In this document: piece by piece, positions 1 through 12,100 of the stretch
Position numbering within the stretch: the stretch's first letter is position 1
Layout of the letters: each line of letters opens with the position of its first letter
NCBI RefSeq assembly: GCF_901709675.1
Contig: NC_051102.1
Coordinates: 1,890,912 to 1,954,911, forward strand
DNA: 64,000 nucleotides
Source of the DNA: Syngnathus acus
Taxonomy: Eukaryota > Chordata > Actinopteri > Syngnathiformes > Syngnathidae
Direction of reading: 5' to 3'
Program-made: the position numbers and the translations under genes
The notes under the pieces: generated by a model
Database searches by the model: none
What the model was told of the DNA's origin: nothing
The model's input: the letters and a program-made list of their open reading frames with translations, nothing else

Positions 1-1504
1 TTACACCCATTACCAAGTCAAAGATAAATACTTGGGAATTCTGTGTGTGTGGGGGGGGGGGCACACCCCACACGCGTATATACAATATCCATATACACAC
101 ACAGGCGGGGCGGTACACCTTGGGGGCGTGGATAATCACCAGGATTTATTGAATGGTGCTGGCCGCTCCTCACTCTATCAAGTCCTTCTTTATAGGCCTG
201 CTGATAAATGACACTGCCACCCTGACTGAGGTTGGAGGAGGTGGTTGGAGTTTGGTGGTGCGGGGTGGAATTGAAAGTACAAAATGAGGCGCTGGAGCGG
301 CAGGAGCTGTCTGATGAGCTTCCCCTCCATCTCCACCCACCACAAAGCTGTGAAGGTGGCGATGGATGGTTGATTGTCTGCCTTCCAAGCAAAAGAAATG
401 GACCTCAATACAAGTCTTGTTTTGTGACCAGTCTTTTGCTTGTGTCATATGTCATCGGCAAAGATCGCTGAGCAAAGCTACAAAGTACATTGTTTGTAGA
501 AGATCATTTTTTGATTGTTTCCCGCAGTCAAGACGAGAACATCTCAGGGCACGGTGGTTGGGAATCAGCACTTTCGAGAATGCTTCAACGACATTTTACA
601 AATTAACCAGCAAAATTCCCAGGCTGTACTCCCTGCGTGGTCATTTTTAAGAGGCTGCAACACTATTTTGGTGTCCGCGCAAAATGAGATTTCGTTTCCT
701 TCTCGCAGGCGCTGAAGGTCACGAGATTATTCATGTTTAGTCGGGACAGATCGGAATGAATGGCCCCAACCTGCGCCGCTCCACTGCCGGGCCGCCAGTC
801 AAACGGCGCAAGATGGATGACGCCGGCTGCAGAGGAAGCGGCTCTTGATCTCGTCCGGCTTCTCTCCGTGACAGGCCCGAGCGGCAGCCTCGGCTCCTAA
901 TTGAGTGGTTAGGACTGGCAGGCCCGGGTGCGATACATCACGGCGCCCCCAGACAGGACGGGACACTTCCTCGCTCTCCCTCTCGCTTGTCTGGGACGCG
1001 CTAATGAAAATCTGCGGGGCCGCATCTGTCGCTTTGCAAACTGAGCAATGTTTGCCGCGACAAAAAAAAAAAAGAGGACGTTCTAATGCCGGGGCGAGGA
1101 CATTCAGCATTCACTAAGAGACAAAAGCAGAGGCTTGAGAGGTTTCAAATCTAAAGCACCGTAGTTGTCGGCCGCTCACTTTTTCTTTGTTTTCAAGGAT
1201 TTGCTTGAGCATTTTATTCTTGTTATCCACCTCGCTTAAGTGCACAGATTTCACAGCTTGCTAACATTTTCCAAATGTCTTCATTTTTCAGCATTTGGCA
1301 ATAGCACTCTCGCTTCCATTTTCCTGCGAAGTTTAACAAGCTCGCTTTCCAAATGATCAGGTGGCGGCGCCGGCAGAGCGCCACCTGGGGTGGTAACTCA
1401 CACTTTAGGGTAACACTGTCGAGAGGCCGTTGTCGCGCGGAGATAACCACTTCCAGCCCCCCAGCAAAGAGGTGTATTAAACTTTTTTTATTAAACACTG
1501 TATA

Positions 1505-1930
1505 TGTTTGGTACTCCAGCTGCACTGCTGCTCAGAGGAAAAAGCTCCAAAGGGTCATCAACACAGCACAGAAGATCATTGGCTGCCCTCTCCCCACACT
1601 GGAAGACCTACACAGAACCCGCTGTCTCAAAAAAACACAGAACATTCTGAAGGACACTTCCCACCCTGGCCACTCCCTTTTCGAACTGTTGCCATCGGGC
1701 AGACGCTATAGGTCAATTGGGTCAAGGACTAGCAGATTCGCCAACAGTTTTTACCCTACAGCGGTAGTTGCATTGAATGCCGCTAAACGTAAATGATTAT
1801 GTCTGTGTATGTTCTCCTGTGGGTTTTAGCTTGTATTTTTTTAATCTTTTTATTCTATTTATTTTTTATCTCATGCGCTGATCGGTTGGCACTTTTAAAT
1901 TTCGTTGTACGTGTGACAATGACAAATAAA
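1505..1930 (+). mobile_element. 5'-truncated LINE retrotransposon 3' end (L2/CR1-like)
   Basis: The plus strand encodes the C-terminal tail of a non-LTR reverse transcriptase: KKLQRVINTAQKIIG...DTSHPGHSLFELLPSGRRYRS...SRFANSF, ending at a stop near 1796. A 3' UTR with AATAAA near 1924 follows, then the (ATCT)n tail. The HPGHSLFELLPSGRRYRS block is typical of fish LINEs of the L2/CR1 group. The catalytic part is absent, so this is a dead 5'-truncated copy. The exact 5' limit is uncertain. Confidence 0.8.
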
Positions 1931-2040
<110 letters not shown>

Positions 2041-2403
2041 AACAACACCGTAGTGTCTTGTTGACTCGAAGCAATGGCGAAAGTAAAACCTCATAAATAG
2101 TTGTATAATACACAGTGGTGCCTTAAAATACAATAGGTTATATGGCATATATGTAGAGTATAAATAAATAAATAAAGTTTTCAAGCTGTTCGTTTGAAGT
2201 TGATGGTCAAACTAAAGATAAAACTGAAAATGATCTTGTGTATTTAACACAACCACATAACTGCCTTAATTAAATCTGTTTAGGTCAATGCTGACAAACG
2301 ATGTAAAACACCATAGACGAGCTAACAAATAGCATCTGTACTGCAGTGTTATAACTCTTTTAAACTCACGCTAATGCCCATAATTTCCATTGAATTGCAT
2401 TAT

Positions 2404-2450
2404 TACTAAATAATAATAATAATAGTAATAATAATAATAACAATAATAAG
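2404..2450 (+). repeat. (TAA)n-rich microsatellite
   Basis: An imperfect TAA array interrupted by TAG and CAA units. Confidence 0.85.
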
Positions 2451-3865
2451 GAAAATGAATACGATATAAGGAATAAGGAAGAATAGTTACGCTTAAACTG
2501 CACCAACTAAAATGGTTGACAAACACACCGCATGTCTACAATCTGCATGTTCCCGTGTAAAAGTTGAAGATGGACTCCCTCCATCTTCTTGTTGTTGTTT
2601 GCCCGGTGAGACAGATCTAATTAACACTGAGAATGAAAAGCCTCCTCAACGCATGGTGTCTGAAAGCATGGGCAGCTACGTATAATGGCGAGTGGTCACG
2701 TGACCCAGCATCGGTAAGATGAGTGAAAAGAGCCTCATAATTAGTTGGCCCTGGCAAGAAAAGAAAAAAAAAAGCAGATTGAGTTCTGTGGGAGGGAGTG
2801 GGAGGACTACAATAAAAGATACTTTTTTCCCCCCTGTTATCACAGCCAGTTGAAAGTAAAAAGAACTGTGCTCCTATAATGTCAGTTCTGCGAAAAGGCG
2901 ATTTGCGCGTCACTCAAGGACGCGTCCTCAAACGAGAGTTGGCAGAGCAGACAGTATAGAGTCGGCGTTTTTGTTATTTTCCTCATCTTCAGACACCGAC
3001 TCGTCTATTGAATTGAAGCTGAGCAAGCCAGGCAAGCGCATGTACAACACTTAGTTGAAAATAAAATGTTATCAATTGAGAGGTCAGAAACATTTAGAAG
3101 CAGATCTGAAAGTTGTTGTTTTTTTTAATTGGGAAGTGTAACAACCGTTGTAAGTTTGGAAAAGCCCTATGGAGCATATGAGAATGTTCACTTCTGACTT
3201 CAGTCACTTTCACCAACGACTAGCCTGGCATGCATATTAGAGTTTGTTCACATTAGCTTTTTTTTTTTTTTTTAAAGCATCTTGCTGATAGCCGCATGCT
3301 AAAACTCATCACGACGGCTGTTTGTCACCTCCACTCGGGAGCCACCGGAGAACTCAAGTTGCATTAATTTAGTGGCGCTGCTTGGCGCTCTCTGCTCGGG
3401 TTTATAAATTCAAACAGAAGTGCTTCTCAAGGTCTTTAAATGTTTTCCATTCACCGCCTTTAATTATTCATACGCTATCTGCTGTAATTTTTCTCACAGA
3501 TTTTTTTTTGAGCGCCCCTCCCATTCCCTCCATCCTTTTTGCTAAATTATGGATGTCGCGCTCCCCTTGCTCGCTCGGAAGCGCTCATTCAGTCGGCTCG
3601 TGTCGCTCATAACATCTCCCCAAACACGCCAACCGAGACGCGATTTATTCGCCGTTTCCAGCCCCTCCTATAAAAGCTTTATCTCAGATTTCACGCATCT
3701 CCTGAGTGGGGCGGCGGTGAGCGCTTCGCAAAGTGCTTCGCTTTGATTTACGCTCTTGACAGGGTTTATTCTTTTTGGTAAATGACAGCACATGAAGAAT
3801 TACACTGAAAGTGTCATTTGTGATGGGAAAGAAGGACTTGTTGCCATACCAAGTTTTTGACTAGA

Positions 3866-4072
3866 GCCGACAGCTAAGTTAGCTTCGGATATTAGCCACT
3901 AACGTTAGCCACGTTAGCATTCAAACTTAAATAATTTCAAGTCAAAAATGAAAAAAAAAAAAAAGAGTCTAAGTTAAGATGTTGACAGCTAGGTCAGCAT
4001 TTGAACTTAAATGATTTCATACAAAAAGTGAAAAAAAAAAAAGACTGAGTAAAGATGTTGACAGCTACAATA
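3866..4072 (+). repeat. Degenerate tandem repeat, about 75-bp unit, about 2.5 copies
   Basis: The pattern GACAGCTA...AGC...ATTTGAACTTAAATGATTTC, then a run of A, then GA(G/C)T(C/G)..TAAGATGTT, recurs two and a half times. The units begin at GACAGCTAAG (about 3868), GACAGCTAGG (about 3984) and GACAGCTACA (about 4061), with length differences in the A-runs and an insertion of GTTAGCC units in the first copy. Confidence 0.6.
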
Positions 4073-4948
4073 CGTTGCTGCATAAGCGTTTGAGAAAAAA
4101 AAATGTTGCGCAAAAACTCTGCACACACGTTTTTGAAGCAAAAATGTCCGGTCAAGTTCATAAATATTGGGACACTGAAACAATTATCTTTTTGGCTCCA
4201 AATACCAACACATACCCATAGACATAACGCTTGTTCTTGGGGAATTTTCACTTAGGTTTTGTTGACACTCTATTGAGTCCTGAAGCATTTGGCTGAATAT
4301 GAGGAGATAACATTGCCCAAAACACTTGTGAATTCATCCCGCTGCTTTTGTCAGCAGTCACATCATCAATAAATGCATGGGAAACAGCTCCATTGGCAAA
4401 CATACATCATGGCACTACCACTAACATCCTTCAGTGATGAGACACTGCAGTTGCTTCCTGCGCTAGTCACGACCTCGCTCGCCATTTCACTCACAGTCCC
4501 CTTCAAGCTGCCTTCCTTCCAGTCCTGCCTATTTAATACCAATTAAACATCCCTCACATTTGTAAAGGTACTCTTTATTGATTTAGTATGTACCCAACTG
4601 TTATTTTTGCCATACAGTTAGCGTCTCTTTGTACTAAGCCTTGTGACCTCATTTGTGGCAGTACACCACATCTACACTGACTCCAAACACCTGCTCAGAC
4701 TCCACATCTATCATGCCAGCAACTTTGCTCCCATCTGGCTGGGCCGCGCCACGTGGGAGTCGGCCTCATCTGTTTGGTTTTTGGTTTGGCGTGAAAGGCA
4801 GGATGGGAGGGAATCTGCTTTTTAACTGAGGATCAGTCCTCGCTCAGAGGGAGTGGAGGGTTCAGTTTGTGGTCAGTCACATCAAGCTGGTTACTTAGCA
4901 TGGAACCTTTAACACGGGTTTGATAGCGCGTTAATCTTGTCTTGTCAA

Positions 4949-5490
4949 AAAGTCAAAAGTCAAAGTCTGCTTTATTGCCAATTTCTTCACATGCCAAGAC
5001 ACAAAGAAATCGAAATAACGTTCCCACTATCCCACGGTGACAAGACATAGTACACAATATACATACAAGTAAACAACACAAAAAAATAAAAACAAGAAGG
5101 CACAAACAATGAATAAATAAGAGTGATGAATAAATAATAAACAAATAACACAATAAATAAGAGGAGCAAAAATAGAGCAAGTGTGCATACAGCAGACAGT
5201 CAGAATATAGCGCAAAAGTACAGGACGCTACGCAGAAGGGGGGAGAGAGTTCAGGATCCTAACAGCCTGGAGAATGAAGCTGTTGGTGAGTCTGGTGGTG
5301 CGGGAGCGCAGGCTCCTGTACCTCTTCCCAGAGGGCAGAAGATCGAACAAAGAGTGAGCGGGGTGACTCACATCACTCAAAATCGTGGTCGCCTTGCGGG
5401 TGAGATGGGAGGCGTAAATGTCCTTCAGGGAGGGGAGTGAAGCACCAATAATCTTACCAGCCGTGTTCACTGTGCGCTGCAGGGCCTAGT
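4949..5490 (-). mobile_element. 5'-truncated LINE retrotransposon 3' end (L2/CR1-like), second copy
   Basis: On the minus strand this reads GKIIGASLPSLKD...DVSHPAHSLFDLLPSGKRYR...SRTTRLTNSF, the same reverse transcriptase tail as the copy near 1.5 kb but from a diverged subfamily. A 3' UTR follows that ends in GGCAATAAAGCAGACTTTG and a short GACTTTT tail (4949-4980). The orientation is opposite to the first copy. No catalytic domain is present. Confidence 0.8.
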
Positions 5491-5858
5491 CATCTCCAGT
5501 TTTGCTTGTACTGTAATCACTATTGTGATTTTAGCTTCTCAAATTAGCTGTTAACTTAATAGCCACCGATAGCTAACTAGCGGTTTTATTAAAATTGTAC
5601 AAACTCATAAACACAGACCCAAGTTTGTTTACCTGTATTACGCTAGCTACAAACTAGCTTGCCAATTCCTTGTACAACCTTGCAAGAGACGTCAAAATAA
5701 ATCACAAATCTTTGACTGAAAGTCGACAAATATGGCCAAGTTAGATTCTCATGCTAACCTCTCATAGCTAGTTCATGTACAACTTAACATGTAACGTCAA
5801 TGCAAATCAGGCAGACTAATGTTATCCCAAATTGACAGTAATTTGAGCGTAAACTCAC

Positions 5859-6152
5859 CGGCACATCTGGTTCGGGCCCTCAGCGGTGGTCCGGGTGCAC
5901 CAGTGCCACCCTCCAAAGGCCTGGTGAGAAGAACGCTGATTTCGTATTCAGTGTCAGGGTCCAGGTGTCCAATCTTGTGCGTAGTCTTGTCCACGGGCTG
6001 CAGGTCATACATGGTGCCCGACACGGTGCGGTACTCCACCTCTCGGTCCACGATGGGGCCGTCGCCATTGATGGAATTGGCATTGAGCTGTATCCACAGG
6101 TATGTGGCACCCACGGCAGTCAGTTGGGGTGGTGCAATGGGCACCGGAGGCT
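5859..6152 (-). CDS. ptprm: ptprm exon 7: first fibronectin type III domain
   Basis: The exon is 294 nt with acceptor CCCCTCCAG and donor GTGAGT. It encodes [20 protein letters not shown], then [13 protein letters not shown]...[16 protein letters not shown]...RTRCA. This is the first FN3 repeat of a type IIB receptor phosphatase and is closest to PTPRM. The exon ends in phase 1, as expected for the join to the next FN3 exon, which lies left of the window. Confidence 0.96.
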
Positions 6153-9100
6153 CTGGAGGGGCAAACGTGTTTTAGTTGCAAGCTTGATGACCATCTTCAC
6201 TTCTGTCACCCTTTTGTGTCAAAAGCATTTCTTACTGTCCCACAACTATTTCATACTTGACACTGTAAACATTTTTGTCAGTACCATTGGCTCTGATACT
6301 TCCTTCAAAAGTGAAAATAACATAGGCTGAATAGCTCAGACACAAATTTTAACAAGACTGACTTCTTCTACCTCATTGTATTGAAAGCAATTGTCACTGA
6401 GCAATTTGGTACCTTGGGAGGTCATATCAGAACAAGGGGAGCGGTAGGAGAGTGGAAAACTGGAACAGCCATGGAAAGTTCAACTCCACACATTCACTTC
6501 TCAAGCCCTGTTGTGTTGAACATAATTGTCCAATTTAATACTTACCAGATCGTTTTTACGTCTTTGGCGGTAGTATCAAAACAACACAGGCATGACGTAG
6601 TTGGCGAATTAGCACTAGCTAGCACTGAGGTATTGTAATCGTCTGGTCACGAAATGGCGCAACGCACAAGGAAATATCCCACTTTATTGGGCTTTGAGTG
6701 AAAGACGTCATCATAAATGTGACGACTTTGACAGTGACCTTTTCCTTTGTCGCGTTCCCAATATTTGTCTAATCCGTCTTAAACCTTATGACATCTTTGT
6801 CTTAATGAGCCTCCACCAAATGTCAGCACAGGTTCTTTCATCTATTTCTGGCATTTCTCTTATATGACTGTGTTCAATAAGTTGACCACAACTTTGAGTT
6901 TATTTAACGTTCCCTGTAACTCTAAATCATATTTAATTTTCTATACAACTCTGATTTGCATACTTAAAAATCATCCTCGAGGATAGCCGATGGAGGTTGT
7001 CCCTCATAGGAAGCAGATGGTTAGCTCACATTGACCTCAAGTCATGGGTTCCTAAACTGGATCTAATCCAAGCTGTCCAACATCACCTCGAGCCAACCAG
7101 CTAATCCATCAGGAGCTGCGTTTGTTTTGATGGCTTTTCGGGTCAAATGTCTTTACATGTCTGAGTCTTTTTAAGCCACGCTACCCCTTTTAACATCCCA
7201 GACAGAGATGACACAGGCCTTCAAATGCATTCCAAAAACAAATGGCAAATCATTGGGTGTCATGTATTGCTTCTTGGGCAGCCTTCCCAGATCTTTAACA
7301 GACACTCCAAAACAAAATAGTCAAAACTAAGGCTGAGCGATTTGGCCTAAAATTTATTGAATTCGAAGATGGTCAAAACACTGGATATCTTCAGCCTTTG
7401 GAAAATATTTTCGGCCATCCTGATAGAGGTGTCGCACCCCTTTGTGCTCGCACAAGTATGTTACAATGACGAAAGCATGGAGGTGCATTAAGCCTGGCGT
7501 GTTGAAAATTACGGATTAACGGTGTGAAACACTCGAGCGCTGGCACACGTCAGGGGTATTAACGACTTGCTTTTTTTGACCAAGCTTGGAAGCTCGGAGA
7601 TGGGCGACGGTAGGCGTGCGACACAAGCGGCCAAACGCGGGGGTCGGCGAGCAGCTGTCGTTGCGATGTTTGACCACACGGCCAAGCGAAATGGCGACAG
7701 CTGCGACGTCCTCGATAGCAGCATCTGCAGACTAACGGAAGGCTTAGTCTACTATAGATGTGTTGCATGTGTGAAAATATGAACATATTGTGCTCAAGCT
7801 GGACATTTATTGCAACACTCAGAAAATGGTGGAAATATAAAATTTTGCATAACACATGAATCCTTGCTTAACATCTTCCTGGAGAAAAATGTTTTGTTTT
7901 ATATATACGTGTTGAGCAATCAAATTCACACAACATTTTTGGGGGGCAATAATGAAATTATCTCAATTGACAAAATTTTTGTGTCATTTTCCACAGTGAT
8001 TTCACAAAGTAAGCATGATATGTGGAACTATTAAATTCTCGATTAAGAAATATTTTTGTATGAAATCGTGCTGAATCTTACTTTACACAACCCTTTTGTA
8101 GAAAATAATGTACTAATTTTCAGTCAGCCCAAGTAGAATTTGTGCAACATTTTGGTAAAAAACAACAACCCCCCCCCCAAAAAAAACCCCAACTACAACA
8201 GAATAGTCAGAGCAGAATTGCATCCTCACCACTTGTGTACAAAATCATACTAAATTCATGAATGCCACCCTGTAACACAAAAATAAAATCTATTTTTGGT
8301 GGAACTCTGGTAGCAGTAGTTCCAGTTCATGCAAGTGTCCAACCCGTAACCCCCCCAAACACACACACACACGCACAAAGTCCTTCAGCCGTCCAAGCGT
8401 TGCCACTGTCTTGTTGATTCATGCTAATAATAATAAATCCTGCTTTCATTTGCCGACAGCCTAGTACTCCTCTCTCGTAAAGATGGGGGAGGTCCTCGTT
8501 ACTCTCCTAACTGGCCTGGAAAAGACAATCGATCGCCTCTGGGAAGATGACCAGCGAGCCTGGTTTCGATTTCGATCCCCCCTCCCTCCCCTCTTCTCGG
8601 TGGCTATTCTCATTAGTGCCGACACTGGCCAGAATGCTCAGCTGGAGCTCGGTGAACCCAAGGAAAAGGCGCCCGGGTCTAGACGGGGGGGAATAATTAT
8701 TGTCCCTTTCAGAACCGCTACGGGAGAGGTCTATCACCAGAATGAAAAAGGGAGGGGCAGGCGGGTTCGATCCATATGGCAGGGCGCACTTGCACATAAA
8801 TCTGGCATGAAAATCAGGAGTGATTATCAGGGATAATCAAGCATTCATTCTCCTTCTGTTGACCAAGGCGCTTGGCGCTGTACTGTAATGAGACGGGATG
8901 AAAAAAATCCGCACTCTGAGGTCACTCCCATATACATTTAATGGGGCGGGATTTTCAAGTCATGGCTCCGAGGAGTATGGTGGTGGTGGTGGGGGGGTTA
9001 AGCGTTTGTTTTATGGCAACGGATGTGGCGATAAGAGGAGATGACACTTTGAAGTGTGAAAACGAGGCTTTTCTTCCTCGCAGAGATTTTAAAGGGAGGA

Positions 9101-12100
9101 TTATTACGACCAAATATTTACGATGAAGGCATCTCACGCTTAGTGTTGTTTAGAAAAGGCCTGAGTGCAAAAGCTGAATTTTCATTGAGGAAGGGTTAAC
9201 AATTACCCCAAGGGGCTTCCGTAATATTCAAATCTACACAGTGAACAATGTTTTGTAGCAAATTGTGCTAAAAAGCTCACAAGAGGTTAACATTTTCAAA
9301 GTCAGTTCTTAACAGGGAAGGCTGATCTGGGTTATTAGACATTATCGCCCTCACCCACTCTCTGTTGTGTCCATTCTGGTGTGATTGACAGAGCTCGATC
9401 TGCAGCAGCAGGATTAAACCTATCAATCACCAAAGGCTCGGAGACAAAAAAAAAAGAAAGAAAGAGACAGGAGGGAGAGAGGGAAAAAAAAAAATCAAGG
9501 CAGTAAATTCAATTGAGAGCACACGGAGAAGATTGAGGTGAAGAAATATAGGAGGCCATTACTGGACGACTATAGGGGCTGTAAGGAAAGTGAGGCCTTG
9601 CAGCGAGAGACGACTCCATAAATTCATATCAAATGACTGCAGGAGTCAAACATCAGTGAGGCTACTGTAAACCCGCCCGTCGCTTGCCTTTGTGATCCTT
9701 TAAAGCGCCATTGTGTTCACTCAAGGACAGTCCTCATTTTACAGTGGAAAAGTTCTCCAGAATACAAATCACCATTACAAAAAAGGGTTAGAGGGGTTAA
9801 AAGTTCCCTAAAGAATGTTTACGCAGTTTTCGCTTGCTGTTCATCTCCCAATGACTTTGCATGAAGGTCAGTGCAAAGCTTAATTTAAAGAGCGCCCAAG
9901 TCCACAATATGCAAAATGATTTTGAAAAGGGAACTTGATTTGGATAGCAATGACAAACTGCTATTTTTTTTAAATTCCACTGAATCCTGAAAAGTATAAC
10001 TATTGTTTACGGTCACCCAAATAATTTGCCATAAAAGCATAACATTGATTTGTAATCATACACCGTTAAAAGGTTTGGGGAGAATTCTATATTTTTAAAT
10101 ATATTTTTTTATCATTATTACTATTTGTAACAAATTTATGATTCTCTGACTTTTAGTTTGTTTTATTCTGTGTACACGCTCATAAATCAGAATACTCATC
10201 CTAATACTAACAAAGTTGCTTTACATATGACATAATGGTTCAACCACAACGGGAAATGGTCAAAAATCCGATAATCGCTTTTGTGTAAAATCCACCACCA
10301 AAACGATTCGAAATCAACACTCACGCTTAATGGTCAGCTCGCCGTAGTTGGACACGCCGACCCCTTTGTCCGAGTGGACGATACATCGGTAGCGACCCGA
10401 GTCGTCCTTGGTGGTGTTCTCCACATCGAAGGTGCCGATGAACCGGCGGTTGTTCCAAGGTTTAGTGGCCTTCATCGGGGCCTCTCGTCCGCCCATTCCC
10501 TGTTTGAACACAATCGTGCAAGTTCTTTCACCTTGTACTGTAGAATTTTTACTTTTATTTGTTTGCCTCACTCCCAATTGTGAGTGATGCATTAATCACA
10601 GCAAGAGGTAGCAGCTTGTCCCCAGCTGTCACCCTGTACAGCAGGCAGATGGAGGGGGGGAGCATTTGTTCATTACAAACATTTCTTCACTGCTGTCATC
10701 GGGCCGGGATTTGGCCTAATGTTTGTTTTGCGGCTAATGAGGACGCATTTGTGAAAATGATGGAGTACCTTGCACGGGACCTTTAAGCCCGCTGATCACA
10801 CAAGTGACGGGGTGCGTTAGCGTCAAAAGGCCGAAAAGGCTCCGGCTGCAAGATGCACTACCTTTGTCGCTTGGATCAAGGTCGACCGCAGACTGCTGTG
10901 TGCCGAATATAGAAGGCACTCTCCACAGTGCCGGCCGGCCGGTCTATGTGGGTTAAGAGCATACGGCAGTGAGCTGACACCTGTAATCCCCTGTCTGCCA
11001 GCCAGCAGGTTACATCCAGGATGCAATGAAGCAATGTGTGAATGTCACGCCTTGAACTTTAGACTTGTCGCTCAGATTTCAAGACTGAAAAAAATGATAA
11101 AAACGAAGGTTGTGTTACAGTGGAAAATTACAGGAACAGAGACAGAGTCAAGCCCAAAATGGAGGTAATGTTAGAATGAATTAAGACCAAGGCAAGAGAT
11201 TGAATCGAGACCGAAACAGATTGCATGACAATGTGAGATCAGGTAATACCAATGCAACCAAGAAGCAGTGGGAGATCTAGTCAAGACAAAGACCGGCATA
11301 ATATAAGACTATAAGTAAAGACTAAAAATAGTTGTGTCAAATTAAATCAAGACCAAAACATAGCGTGAGAGCCAAGTCAATACCAAGACCAGATAAAGAC
11401 CAAGACCAAGTAAATGTGAGACCAAGTCAAGACCAAGACCGAGGCAACGTAAGACAGTCAAGATAAAGACTGATGCATCATGCAGACTCGAGACCAAGAG
11501 TCCAAGTTTGAGACGGAGTACAAACCTAGACCGAGACTCTCTTAGAAAATGGAGAAAAGTCTCACCTGAAGCCAGAGGCGGAAATTGTCCCGTTTGCGTC
11601 CGTTGACGGTGCAGTGAAAAGATGCCGTCTGTCCCGCGTTGACCTCCACTCCCTTTATCGTCAGAAAGTGTGGCGTGTTCACTAAGAACAACAAAAAAGA
11701 CGTTCAACAGGCAGGTGCGTTGAATTTAAAGCGAGATTAAACCATGAAGCTGAATATCTGACGTGTGTGTGTGGAGGTTGCGAGGGAAGTTACAACCCCC
11801 GTGGCAGAACTCGCTTGTAAACATAAGTGGAGCGAGCGAGGTAGACCTAAATGGATGCCGCGTTTATACTTTACTATGTGCTACCTCATGAAGTCTCTGG
11901 CTCCAATCGCTTTGGGAGGGAGAAGGCGGCTACCTAAATCTCCAGAATGACACGCAAGAGGCTGTTCTGCTGCTAATTGCACTGTGGCTTGACTTCCCTC
12001 GCACACAGATTAACGACCCCACTCTTACAAAAGTATTTTCACATAGATTGTTAAGGATTAGAGCTACGGGGTTCATGAAGCGGGGTCAAAATGAGTATGT

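Noticed and set aside
8483-8836. 117-codon ORF on the plus strand in ptprm intron 6
   Set aside because: Both strands are open here over GC-rich sequence. The peptide is Arg/Gly-rich without a recognisable domain, and there is no start context or exon structure to support it.
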